Notes under the pieces: model-generated | Database searches by the model: none | The model's input: the letters and a program-made list of their open reading frames with translations, nothing else | Told to the model about the DNA's origin: nothing | Program-made: the position numbers and the translations under genes | Shown: positions 38,360 to 45,924 of the stretch, piece after piece | Layout of the letters: each line of letters begins with the position of its first letter | How positions within the stretch are numbered: the stretch's first letter is position 1 | Assembly: GCA_016787645.1 (NCBI GenBank) | Contig: JAEUUF010000022.1 | Span: 62,001-126,000 of the forward strand | Source of the DNA: Cyclobacteriaceae bacterium | GTDB taxonomy: Bacteria > Bacteroidota > Bacteroidia > Cytophagales > Cyclobacteriaceae | Length of the DNA stretch: 64,000 nt | Reading direction: 5' to 3'

Positions 38360-39436
38360 TCAGACCTGCGCGATGGATTCGTCGATCATTTGTTTGAAGA
38401 TGGGTACCAGTTCTTCCACTCCATCTTCCAGCGGGAGTATGGCCGGTATTCCCAGCTCCTGCCGGGCCGTTGCTGCAAACTGTCGGGCATCGGCCTCCTT
38501 CATTTTATAGGTATTGATGGTTAAGGCTACCGTCGGGGCCCCATATATCCGAATAAGTTCGATTTCATCCTTTGGTGCCGGAATATCAGCAGGATAGTCT
38601 TCCAGGCCTTTGTAGCGCTTCCGGGGCGGATTGTGCTGAAGAACAACTGCATCGGCCCTGGCGGAGATGATCCATTCGGCGCCGGCAGGCCCGCTGGGGT
38701 TACGCAGGCTGGATTGACCTTCAATAAAGATGATATGGGGTTTAGCTTCGTCCCAGCATTTCACAATAGCATGCTCCATCTCACCTGAGATAAAATCATT
38801 CAATGTGCTGTCGAAAATGAATCCATACTTGGCGCCCTGCATCCAGCCGGTCTGGCCGGTATAAATCATTTCGGCACGATAGCCTGCCTTCCGCATGGCC
38901 TGCATGAGAAAACGTGTGGTTGTTCGCTTCCCCAAAGCACAGTCAGTGCCCAGTACCGCAATTTTCGGACAGTGAACTCTTTCGATCTCGCCCGACCAGA
39001 AATTCAGATCCTTGAATTTCTTCGGCTTGCGTACATCAATGAGCTCGACGCCCTTCTTATTGGCCAACTCCACCAATTCATGGTGATCGGAAAGGTAGTC
39101 GTGCAAACCGTTGACTATTCCAAAGCCCAGTTCAATAGACTCTTTGAGCAGCGCCCGAAGTTCGTCAGGCAGTATACCGCCTTTGGTGGCTACACCGATG
39201 ATACAGTATTCAGCCTTTTCTTTGGACTTCGAAACAAATTCCTGAAGGGTGGCATATACCGGGATATTGCGCTTTTTACCATCTAAGACCTCCCCGGCAT
39301 CGCGCCCTGCGGTCTTTTCATCAATTATCCCGAGAATGTTGAAGCGCTCCGTACCACGGATTAGCCCGTGAGCCGTTTTGCCGTTATCGCTGTCCAGGTA
39401 GCCGGCAGTTAAAACAATGGCATTACTCTTGTCCAT
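38360..39436 (-). CDS. DUF1611 protein, DgcN-like N-acyltransferase candidate
   Basis: 358 residues. An N-terminal Rossmann-like domain (IVLTAGYLDSDNGKTAHGLIRG) is followed by a P-loop-type domain with GTDCALGKRTTTR (163-175). DUF1611 proteins include D-glutamate N-acetyltransferase DgcN. The downstream epimerase/racemase gene (18-base gap, same strand) supports a shared route for D-glutamate or cell-wall dipeptide use. A GTPase/ATPase role is the alternative reading of the P-loop. Confidence 0.75.
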   Translation of the reverse strand: MDKSNAIVLTAGYLDSDNGKTAHGLIRGTERFNILGIIDEKTAGRDAGEVLDGKKRNIPVYATLQEFVSKSKEKAEYCIIGVATKGGILPDELRALLKESIELGFGIVNGLHDYLSDHHELVELANKKGVELIDVRKPKKFKDLNFWSGEIERVHCPKIAVLGTDCALGKRTTTRFLMQAMRKAGYRAEMIYTGQTGWMQGAKYGFIFDSTLNDFISGEMEHAIVKCWDEAKPHIIFIEGQSSLRNPSGPAGAEWIISARADAVVLQHNPPRKRYKGLEDYPADIPAPKDEIELIRIYGAPTVALTINTYKMKEADARQFAATARQELGIPAILPLEDGVEELVPIFKQMIDESIAQV

Positions 39437-39587
39437 AAGTCAATTAAGGCGCGAAAATTCGCGTAAAGGATACACAAGTCCAAATAGAGGGACGTGGGGG
39501 TGTAGGTTGGTAGTAGTTGGAAAATAGAAGTGGAAGGCAGGTAGAAGGTGGGTGAGTCATTGGGAAGTCAGGAAGGGTAATAAAACG

Positions 39588-39595
39588 TAAATTTG
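39588..39595 (+). promoter_or_regulatory. -7 promoter box (TAAATTTG) for the lipocalin-like gene and rlmN
   Basis: Exact TAnnTTTG match, 8 bases before the ATG at 39604. It presumably drives both genes, which abut. Confidence 0.45.
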
Positions 39596-39603
39596 TAACT
39601 GTT

Positions 39604-40029
39604 ATGAAAACACGAATTTTTCTTTTGCTGAGCCTCATGGCCGTCGCAAGCATGGCACAGGGGCAATCTATTATCGGCACATGGCAGGTGGTGGAAGAGA
39701 AGACCTGTTTTGAGGCCCAGATGCCGGAGTCTGAAACAGAAAAGGAGTTGTTGAAAGACATGGGATCCACTCGCAATGCCGTGGCCAAAGTGATCACGTT
39801 CAAGAAGAACGGCACAGGCGAAGAGGGCATATTCACTACGGGAAAGAAGAAGGGCACCGACAAAACAACCTTCACCTACCGGCTGACCGACAGCGATCTG
39901 AAACTGATGGACAAGAAATCCGGCATCATGACGCAGCAATTGGTGGTGGACGAACTTACGGCAACGACACTCCGTTTCCACCTGGCAGGGAAAGACTGCG
40001 AGACTAAAACGCTGACCCGCATCAAATAG
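39604..40029 (+). CDS. Small secreted lipocalin-like protein
   Basis: 141 residues. A signal peptide (MKTRIFLLLSLMAVASMAQG, cut near 20) is followed by SIIGTWQVVEEK, the GxW start typical of lipocalin-like beta-barrel proteins of Bacteroidota, and strands ending LRFHLAGKDCETKTLTRIK. Ligand unknown. Its TAG stop is immediately followed by the ATG of rlmN, so the two are almost certainly cotranscribed. Confidence 0.65.
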   Translation: MKTRIFLLLSLMAVASMAQGQSIIGTWQVVEEKTCFEAQMPESETEKELLKDMGSTRNAVAKVITFKKNGTGEEGIFTTGKKKGTDKTTFTYRLTDSDLKLMDKKSGIMTQQLVVDELTATTLRFHLAGKDCETKTLTRIK

Positions 40030-41079
40030 ATGGAGACGGAAGCCACGGAGAAGAGAGACATCCGCAAGCTCAAACTGGACGAGCTCAAGGCATTTTTTGT
40101 CCAGCAGGGCGACAAGGCCTTCCGGGCGCAGCAAGTATACGAATGGTTGTGGAAGAAATCAGCGAAGGATTTCGAGCAGATGACCAACCTGTCGCTGGCG
40201 ACACGCGAGATGCTGAAGGCCAATTTCGTTATCAACCACATTCACGTGGACACGATGCAGCGAAGTTCCGATGGCACTATCAAGAACTCCGTCAAACTGC
40301 ATGACGGGCTGATCGTGGAATCTGTGCTTATCCCCACAGAGAAGCGAATTACTGCTTGTGTTTCTTCGCAGGTAGGCTGCAGCCTCGCCTGCAAGTTTTG
40401 CGCAACCGCCCGCCTGAAGCGTCAGCGCAACCTCAACCCGGACGAAATTTATGACCAGGTCGTCGCCATCAAGCAGCAGTCGGAGTTGTTCTTTGGCCGG
40501 CCGTTGACCAACATCGTCTTCATGGGCATGGGTGAGCCGTTGCTAAACTATAATAATGTGCTGGCGGCCATTGAGAAGATCACCTCTCCGCAGGGGCTCA
40601 ACATGGCTTCGAAACGAATCACCGTATCCACGGTTGGCATCGCTAAGATGATCCGGAAGATGGCAGACGACGAAGTGAAATTCAATCTCGCCGTTTCGTT
40701 GCATGCGGCCATCAATGAAAAACGTTCGGCCATTATGCCGATTAATGACGTAACCCCCCTCGAAGAACTGGCAGAAGCACTTGAGTACTGGTACAGCAAA
40801 CAGAAGAAGAAAGTAACGTATGAGTATGTGGTCTGGAAAGGCATCAACGACAAACCCGAGGATGCGCAGGCGCTGCTCAAATTCTGCAAACGCGTACCCT
40901 GCAAGGTCAATCTCATCGAATACAATCCCATCGACGACGGCGAGTTCCAGCAAGCGTCCGACGAGTCGTTACTGATGTATATGGACCTCCTGGAGCGCAA
41001 CGGCATCACCTGCCGCATCCGCAAGAGTCGCGGCAAGGACATCGACGCTGCGTGCGGACAACTCGCTAATAAGTCGTGA
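40030..41079 (+). CDS. rlmN: 23S rRNA (adenine-C2)-methyltransferase RlmN (also tRNA m2A37)
   Basis: 349-residue radical SAM enzyme. The [4Fe-4S] motif is Cys117-x3-Cys121-x2-Cys124 in QVGCSLACKFCATA; the SAM-binding GMGEPLLNYNNV follows; the methyl-carrying cysteine is Cys342 near the C-terminus (DAACGQL). It methylates A2503 in the peptidyl-transferase centre. RlmN is preferred over Cfr by length and by the usual Bacteroidota core-gene context. It begins with no gap after the small secreted protein gene. Confidence 0.93.
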   Translation: METEATEKRDIRKLKLDELKAFFVQQGDKAFRAQQVYEWLWKKSAKDFEQMTNLSLATREMLKANFVINHIHVDTMQRSSDGTIKNSVKLHDGLIVESVLIPTEKRITACVSSQVGCSLACKFCATARLKRQRNLNPDEIYDQVVAIKQQSELFFGRPLTNIVFMGMGEPLLNYNNVLAAIEKITSPQGLNMASKRITVSTVGIAKMIRKMADDEVKFNLAVSLHAAINEKRSAIMPINDVTPLEELAEALEYWYSKQKKKVTYEYVVWKGINDKPEDAQALLKFCKRVPCKVNLIEYNPIDDGEFQQASDESLLMYMDLLERNGITCRIRKSRGKDIDAACGQLANKS

Positions 41080-41157
41080 GGTGTTGAAGTACTGAGGTGT
41101 TAAGGTTTGGCAATAGCACAAATACATCAACACTTCAACACTTCCGTACATCAACAC
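41080..41157. repeat. Imperfect inverted repeat of GTGTTGA words
   Basis: GTGTTGAAGTACTGAGGTGT at 41081-41100 recurs, inverted and degenerate, in the CATCAACACTTCAACACTTC / GTACATCAACAC stretch at 41126-41157. It can fold into a long imperfect hairpin just after rlmN and may serve as its terminator; it looks like a decayed dispersed intergenic repeat. Confidence 0.5.
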
Positions 41158-41173
41158 AATCCCTTTGATTGTT

Positions 41174-41181
41174 TAACTTTG
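41174..41181 (+). promoter_or_regulatory. -7 promoter box (TAACTTTG) for the VIT transporter
   Basis: Exact TAnnTTTG match, 21 bases before the ATG at 41203. Confidence 0.5.
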
Positions 41182-41202
41182 GTATAGCCTAACCGCCTAG
41201 CC

Positions 41203-41898
41203 ATGCAAGTCAGTCCTTACGAACAGCATTTTCAGTCATCTGAGAAAGTCAGGGATTTTGTGATCGGGATGAGCGACGGCCTGACGGTGCCTTTCGCGCT
41301 GGCTGCAGGCTTGAGCGGCGCGGTAGACCAGACCAGCATCATCATCACCGCAGGATTGGCGGAGATTGCGGCGGGCTCAATTGCTATGGGCCTGGGCGGA
41401 TACCTGGCCGGGCGCACGGAAATCGAACATTACGACTCGGAAGAGCGCCGCGAATATGAAGAGATTGAAAAGTTGCACGAAGTCGAGATCAAGGAGACCA
41501 AAGAGATTTTTGCCGAATACGGATTGACCCCCGAATTGCAGGAGACCATTGCCCGGGAGATGGCGAAGAACCCGAAGAAGTGGGTAGACTTCATGATGCG
41601 GTTTGAGTTGGGGTTGGAACGCCCGGACAAGAATCGCGCCTTGCAGAGTGCGATTGTGATTGGTATCAGTTATGTGATCGGCGGCCTGATCCCGCTAAGC
41701 GCTTACTTCTTCACCGCTACCGCCACTGATGGTTTGATTTACTCCTCGATCATCACCTTCATTTGCCTGATTGCTTTTGGCATCATCAAGAGCAAACTCA
41801 CCGGCCAGCCCTTGTTTAAAGGCGCTGCACGAGTAACGCTCACCGGGGCGCTGGCCGCGGGTGCCGCATTCGTGTTGGCGAAGTTGATTGGGGCTTAG
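41203..41898 (+). CDS. VIT1/CCC1 family iron/manganese transporter
   Basis: 231 residues, about five membrane segments. VRDFVIGMSDGLTVPFALAAGLSG and EIAAGSIAMGLGGYLAGRTE form the first two helices of the fold. A charged cytoplasmic Glu-rich region (EEIEKLHEVEIKETKEIFAEYG) matches the metal-binding domain between segments 2 and 3. It moves Fe2+/Mn2+ out of the cytoplasm by proton exchange. Monocistronic with its own -7 box. Confidence 0.9.
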   Translation: MQVSPYEQHFQSSEKVRDFVIGMSDGLTVPFALAAGLSGAVDQTSIIITAGLAEIAAGSIAMGLGGYLAGRTEIEHYDSEERREYEEIEKLHEVEIKETKEIFAEYGLTPELQETIAREMAKNPKKWVDFMMRFELGLERPDKNRALQSAIVIGISYVIGGLIPLSAYFFTATATDGLIYSSIITFICLIAFGIIKSKLTGQPLFKGAARVTLTGALAAGAAFVLAKLIGA

Positions 41899-41911
41899 TG
41901 CCTCGTTCTCC

Positions 41912-41986
41912 GCTGCCTTCGAGAACCTCAGGCAGCTACTTTACAAAACAGCCTGGCATTTTGGTGCCTGAGGCTCCCGAAGGCAC
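41912..41986. repeat. Paired inverted REP-like element between convergent genes
   Basis: Two copies of a 24-25-base unit in opposite orientation (41912-41936 and 41963-41986), sharing GCCTTCG and CCTCAGGC cores. Each copy is itself a small palindrome (GCCT...AGGC). The second copy ends one base before the stop of the rhomboid gene. REP/BIME-like in form and a plausible bidirectional terminator. Confidence 0.6.
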
Positions 41987-41987
41987 G

Positions 41988-42881
41988 TCACTTCTTTGAA
42001 GCCTTGAACAATTTCTCCCGCTCATCCTTCGAAAGGCTCTCATAGCCGCCCTCCGATATCTTGTCGAGAATGGCATCAATCTCCTGCTGAGAAATGGAAG
42101 ATGGCGTAGCGCTGTGTGGACGTTTGGCCGAGGCCTCCTTACGGTAAGTGACTTTCACCGTGCGTCGTGAAGAGAACAGCCCGGCGATGCCATTGAGTGT
42201 TGCCGTAATCCAACCACCCCAGTTCACACCGACCTGCAATTGTTTGATGTACACAAACCCGATCAGCGCGCCGCCAAGGTGTGCGATTTCACCACCGGCA
42301 TTTTGACCGACCGAACCGAGAAATGAAAGGAAAATATAGATCGCGGCAATCCACTTGATCTTAACGGGCCCGAAGAACAGCAGGAAGAATGTGTAATCCG
42401 GCAGAAGGGTGGCCGCGGCCACCATGATCGCGAAAACAGAAGCCGAAGCACCCACCAACTCGGCACGACCACTGAGAAACTCAGGCGGGTTGGGAATGAG
42501 GTTATAAACCATCAGGTAAAGCGCACCGCCGGCCAGTCCGCCTAATACATACACCGCAATCACCTTGTCGCTCCCCAGGTAACTCACCAGCAGCTTCCCA
42601 AACCAATACAACGCGAGCATATTGAAAAGAATATGCATCAGGCCACGAAGGTCGTGGGTGAAAAAATAAGTAATGAGTGTCCAGGGCCGCGTAACAAAAT
42701 CGCCAAAGCCGCTGGGGAGGGAGAATTGTTTGTGGACCACTTCAAACACGTTGCCAAAGCCAAACCACAACGAAAAGACCATGAAAATGGCCAACACAAC
42801 AAACACCGCCACGTTGATGAGGATCAACTGAATATGACTGTTGTTGGGGCGACTGAAAGCGTGTTTAAACTCCTCTAACAT
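41988..42881 (-). CDS. Rhomboid family intramembrane serine protease with C-terminal cytosolic tail
   Basis: 297 residues, six membrane segments. HILFNMLALYWFG gives the HxxxN oxyanion motif. The catalytic Ser146 is in GASASVF (GxSx rather than GxSG) and His201 is in EIAHLGGALIGF. After residue 225 a soluble tail ends in a helical SISQQEIDAILDKISEGGYE segment found in Bacteroidota rhomboids. It cleaves membrane proteins within the bilayer; substrates unknown. Third gene after mutL. Confidence 0.88.
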   Translation of the reverse strand: MLEEFKHAFSRPNNSHIQLILINVAVFVVLAIFMVFSLWFGFGNVFEVVHKQFSLPSGFGDFVTRPWTLITYFFTHDLRGLMHILFNMLALYWFGKLLVSYLGSDKVIAVYVLGGLAGGALYLMVYNLIPNPPEFLSGRAELVGASASVFAIMVAAATLLPDYTFFLLFFGPVKIKWIAAIYIFLSFLGSVGQNAGGEIAHLGGALIGFVYIKQLQVGVNWGGWITATLNGIAGLFSSRRTVKVTYRKEASAKRPHSATPSSISQQEIDAILDKISEGGYESLSKDEREKLFKASKK

Positions 42882-42890
42882 GGACCTTCA

Positions 42891-43016
42891 TTTAAGGATT
42901 TAAGGGTTTCCACGATTCGATTATGGGATTTTGAACTATTCAGGCCCAAAAGTTACGCAATCTTCACCTTGATTTAAGGATTGGAGGATTGCCATGATTC
43001 TATCAGGGATTTTGAA
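42891..43016. repeat. Degenerate 45-base direct repeat between the rhomboid genes
   Basis: Two copies starting TTTAAGGATT and ending GGGATTTTGAA at 42891-42935 and 42973-43016, with about 37 bases between them. The middles share ATTC and CCA words. A decayed intergenic repeat with no coding potential. Confidence 0.5.
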
Positions 43017-43047
43017 GGGTTGACATCCTGACGTTTCAGGATAAAGT

Positions 43048-43626
43048 TTATCGACCGGTAGTTCGCCAATACGTAATAAGAAGGAAGGCTACAAAGGCAC
43101 CGCCGAAGTGCGCCAGGTGTGCCACCGAACCACTACGGTCCATGGCGTAGGTAAGGAATCCCATAAGGAAAACCATGTATTTCGCCTTGATCGGAATGGG
43201 CGGAAACAACAGCATGATCTCCAGATTCGGAAAGACCATTCCAAACGCCATGAGGATACCATATATCGCGCCGGAGGCACCCAGCATGATGCCCACATTG
43301 CCAGGAAAGAGGAAATAGTTGACAGCGGCATATAGAATACCGGCGCCCATACCGGTGATCACATAAAACAACAGGAATTTCTTGTCTCCCCAGTAATGTT
43401 CGAGTATGGGTGCAAATGACGCAAGCGCCAGCATATTGAAGAAAATGTGCCCAAACCCACCGTGGGCAAACATGTACGTGAAGAACTGGTAGGGCGCAAA
43501 TCCTTCCGTCCCAAACGGCCAGAGGGAAACCAATGCAGTGAAACCATCCCCCATCAGCATTTGAAGGAGAAAGATCACCACATTGATGATCACGAGATTG
43601 CGGACGAGCGGGGTGAGACTGAACAT
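43048..43626 (-). CDS. Rhomboid family intramembrane serine protease, core form
   Basis: 192 residues, six membrane segments and no extra domain. Ser118 in GASGAIYG and His173 in HLAHFGGAFVAF form the catalytic dyad; GHIFFNMLALASF holds the HxxxN motif. Its start overlaps the mutL stop by one base, so it is translationally coupled to mutL. Confidence 0.9.
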   Translation of the reverse strand: MFSLTPLVRNLVIINVVIFLLQMLMGDGFTALVSLWPFGTEGFAPYQFFTYMFAHGGFGHIFFNMLALASFAPILEHYWGDKKFLLFYVITGMGAGILYAAVNYFLFPGNVGIMLGASGAIYGILMAFGMVFPNLEIMLLFPPIPIKAKYMVFLMGFLTYAMDRSGSVAHLAHFGGAFVAFLLITYWRTTGR

Positions 43627-45410
43627 CAGCGGAAGTGTGTTTCGATCTTAGACGTTTCAAAAATAAAAAATGTTGTACTGCCGTCGGGAGAATAGTTGGG
43701 GTTGTGGCTGGCCAACAGCCGCTCGACGAGCGACTCCATTTCCTCGGACGAAAGTGCCTGCCCCATCTTCACCGCTGCCCTTCGGGCCAAGGATCGCGCC
43801 AGGTTATCTTGTAAGGGTACGGTTAGGGTTGCCTGGTTATGTTTGAATTGTTCCAACAATCCCTCAAACAACTCCTTCTCATTCTTGCCGGTGGCTTCTG
43901 CCGGCATACCGGTCACCACCAATGTATTCTTCCCGAATGCCTCAAACTCAAAGCCCAGCGCCTTGATCTCCCGTTCCATTTCCATCACGAGGGTAAAATC
44001 AGCCGTGCCCAGGGTGATGGTTTGAGGGAAGAGGCTCTGTAGCGTTGAACCCGAACGGTCCTTCATTTTTCGCAGGAAACTCTCGTAGAGCACCCGCTCG
44101 TGGGCAGCCACAGGATGGATGATCATGACACCATTCTTCGCCGGCCGGACCAAGTGTCCTGATGGCAGTTGAAACACCGGAACCCGATTGGGCACGGGCA
44201 CCATCGAGGTTCGTTCCGACGCCGCCAACTCCGCCTGGCCAAAGAGTGCGGACTGGGCGGGTCGCTCCTCTTCAAAGAGTTTCTCCCAGTTCTGAAGGTT
44301 CGATCGCTGAAGCCCTGAACCGAGCTGCTCATCGAGGTATTGCTCCCGGCTTAATGCCTGGGTCTGGCTGACCTTGGTCATCAGGTTGATGTCGGTGGTA
44401 TAATCCAGCGTGGGAGACAGGTTATGAGCCCCCAATGCCTGGCGGACAGCCGCACGAACTACCGCGTAAACAGCACGTTCGTCATCGAACTTGATTTCTG
44501 TCTTGGTAGGGTGAACATTCACATCAATGTGCTTAGGGTCGATGGTGATAAAGAGCACATAAAATGGAAACGTTCCCTCGGGTAATAGGTTCTCATAAGC
44601 ACCGGCAACGGCATGATTGAGGTAATTGTTGCGGATGAATCGTTCATTCACAAAAATAAACTGCTCACCACGGGTACGCTTGGCGGATTCCGGTTTCCCA
44701 ATATATCCTGTGACAGACATCAGATCGGTCTCTTCACTGCAGGGTGCCAACTGCTGCTGGTAATTTTTTCCAAACAGGCCCACGATACGTTGCGCCAGCT
44801 TGGAAGGTTCGAGATCATAAAGAAGTTCATCGCCGTGTACAAGAGAGAAAGACAGTTCGGGATGAGCCAAGGCGATGCGCTGGAAATCATCCACGATATG
44901 ACGCATCTCCACGGGGTTTGATTTCAAAAAATTGCGACGGGCCGGAATGTTGTAGAAAAGATTTTTCACTGCGATGGAAGTTCCTTTCTCCGCAGCAGTT
45001 GGCTCCTGCCGTCGAACTTCTGAACCCTCGACCACCAACAGCGTTCCCAGTTCTTTGTCTGCCTGACGTGTCTTCATTTCAAATTGAGAAACCGCCGCGA
45101 TGGACGCCAGTGCTTCGCCCCGGAATCCCATTGTGCGGAGGGTGAACAGATCGTCGGCTTTGCGGATTTTCGAAGTGGCATGACGCTCCAGGCTCATGCG
45201 CGCGTCGGTCTCGCTCATGCCCGATCCGTCATCCACTACCTGGATGAGGGAGCGTCCGGCCTCCTTGATGATTACCTGGATTCGTTTTGCTCCCGCATCC
45301 ACAGAATTTTCCATCAGTTCCTTTACTACGGATGCAGGGCGCTGAACTACTTCACCAGCCGCAATCTGGTTGGCAATAGCATCGGGAAGAAGATGAATAA
45401 TGTCTGCCAT
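43626..45410 (-). CDS. mutL: DNA mismatch repair protein MutL
   Basis: 594 residues. GHKL ATPase: Glu34/Asn35 and Asp38 (ELMENSVDAGA), DDGSGMS, RHATSKI, TMGFRGEAL. The MutL transducer region follows, then a C-terminal dimerisation domain. The position of the metal-dependent endonuclease motif DQHA(x)2E reads HPVAAHERVLYE and the C-terminal CPHGRP-type motif reads NPNYSPDGS, so nicking activity is doubtful. It couples MutS recognition to downstream repair. Downstream rhomboid overlaps by one base. Confidence 0.95.
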   Translation of the reverse strand: MADIIHLLPDAIANQIAAGEVVQRPASVVKELMENSVDAGAKRIQVIIKEAGRSLIQVVDDGSGMSETDARMSLERHATSKIRKADDLFTLRTMGFRGEALASIAAVSQFEMKTRQADKELGTLLVVEGSEVRRQEPTAAEKGTSIAVKNLFYNIPARRNFLKSNPVEMRHIVDDFQRIALAHPELSFSLVHGDELLYDLEPSKLAQRIVGLFGKNYQQQLAPCSEETDLMSVTGYIGKPESAKRTRGEQFIFVNERFIRNNYLNHAVAGAYENLLPEGTFPFYVLFITIDPKHIDVNVHPTKTEIKFDDERAVYAVVRAAVRQALGAHNLSPTLDYTTDINLMTKVSQTQALSREQYLDEQLGSGLQRSNLQNWEKLFEEERPAQSALFGQAELAASERTSMVPVPNRVPVFQLPSGHLVRPAKNGVMIIHPVAAHERVLYESFLRKMKDRSGSTLQSLFPQTITLGTADFTLVMEMEREIKALGFEFEAFGKNTLVVTGMPAEATGKNEKELFEGLLEQFKHNQATLTVPLQDNLARSLARRAAVKMGQALSSEEMESLVERLLASHNPNYSPDGSTTFFIFETSKIETHFR

Positions 45411-45433
45411 GAAAAAATGCTCGTAGTACCGGG

Positions 45434-45805
45434 CTATTTCTTAAACCTGAAATAAAAATAGACCGGGATAAATACCAGCAGCCCATAGAGTGCGTCCTTG
45501 CCCCATTGAAGGAAGGCCATTAGGAAAAGCACGAGGAACAACAGTGTTCCGCTGCGGAGCAGTACGGAGTTAAGTTCACCTTTGCTCTTGTCCGAACGGC
45601 GTCGGGCGGTATGAAATGACCCAGTGATGCGCGTCCGGTAATCGCCCGCTGCACCCTCGGTCTGGATGCCTTTCTCCCGCTCTATTTCCCGACGAATGCG
45701 CTCCTCCCTTTCTTTTCGCTCCTCCGCTTCCTGGTCCCAATATCGCGGGGTATAGTTGAATCGCTTGTGATTCGGGGTTTTGGTGAACAGTGAAATGAAT
45801 TTCAT
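45434..45805 (-). CDS. Conserved small membrane protein upstream of mutL
   Basis: 123 residues. HKRFNYTPRYWDQEAEERKE near the N-terminus, a highly charged helical stretch with REERIRREIEREKG, then two adjacent hydrophobic segments at the C-terminus (LLRSGTLLFLVLFLMAFLQW and ALYGLLVFIPVYFYF). Similar small proteins sit before mutL in Bacteroidota; function unknown. ATG 45803-45805 is chosen; the frame extends to 45976 across a promoter box. 23-base gap to mutL. Confidence 0.7.
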   Translation of the reverse strand: MKFISLFTKTPNHKRFNYTPRYWDQEAEERKEREERIRREIEREKGIQTEGAAGDYRTRITGSFHTARRRSDKSKGELNSVLLRSGTLLFLVLFLMAFLQWGKDALYGLLVFIPVYFYFRFKK

Positions 45806-45907
45806 GCAACGTACGTTGGAATGGGTACCGGCCAGGGAGTAGTTCAGGCCCGGGACGAATCCCCTGATCATTCTTCCGGGTAAAATTGCTTTATTCGCCT
45901 CCAAATA

Positions 45908-45915
45908 CAAAGTTA
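45908..45915 (-). promoter_or_regulatory. -7 promoter box (TAACTTTG) for the mutL operon
   Basis: Exact TAnnTTTG on the minus strand, about 100 bases before the first gene of the operon. It overlaps the region just before the divergent GH3 gene start. Confidence 0.45.
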
Positions 45916-45924
45916 AACTAACGG

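Noticed and set aside
39444-39875. 143-codon minus-strand open frame
   Set aside because: Overlaps the lipocalin-like gene, which has a promoter box and signal peptide; the minus frame shows no domain.
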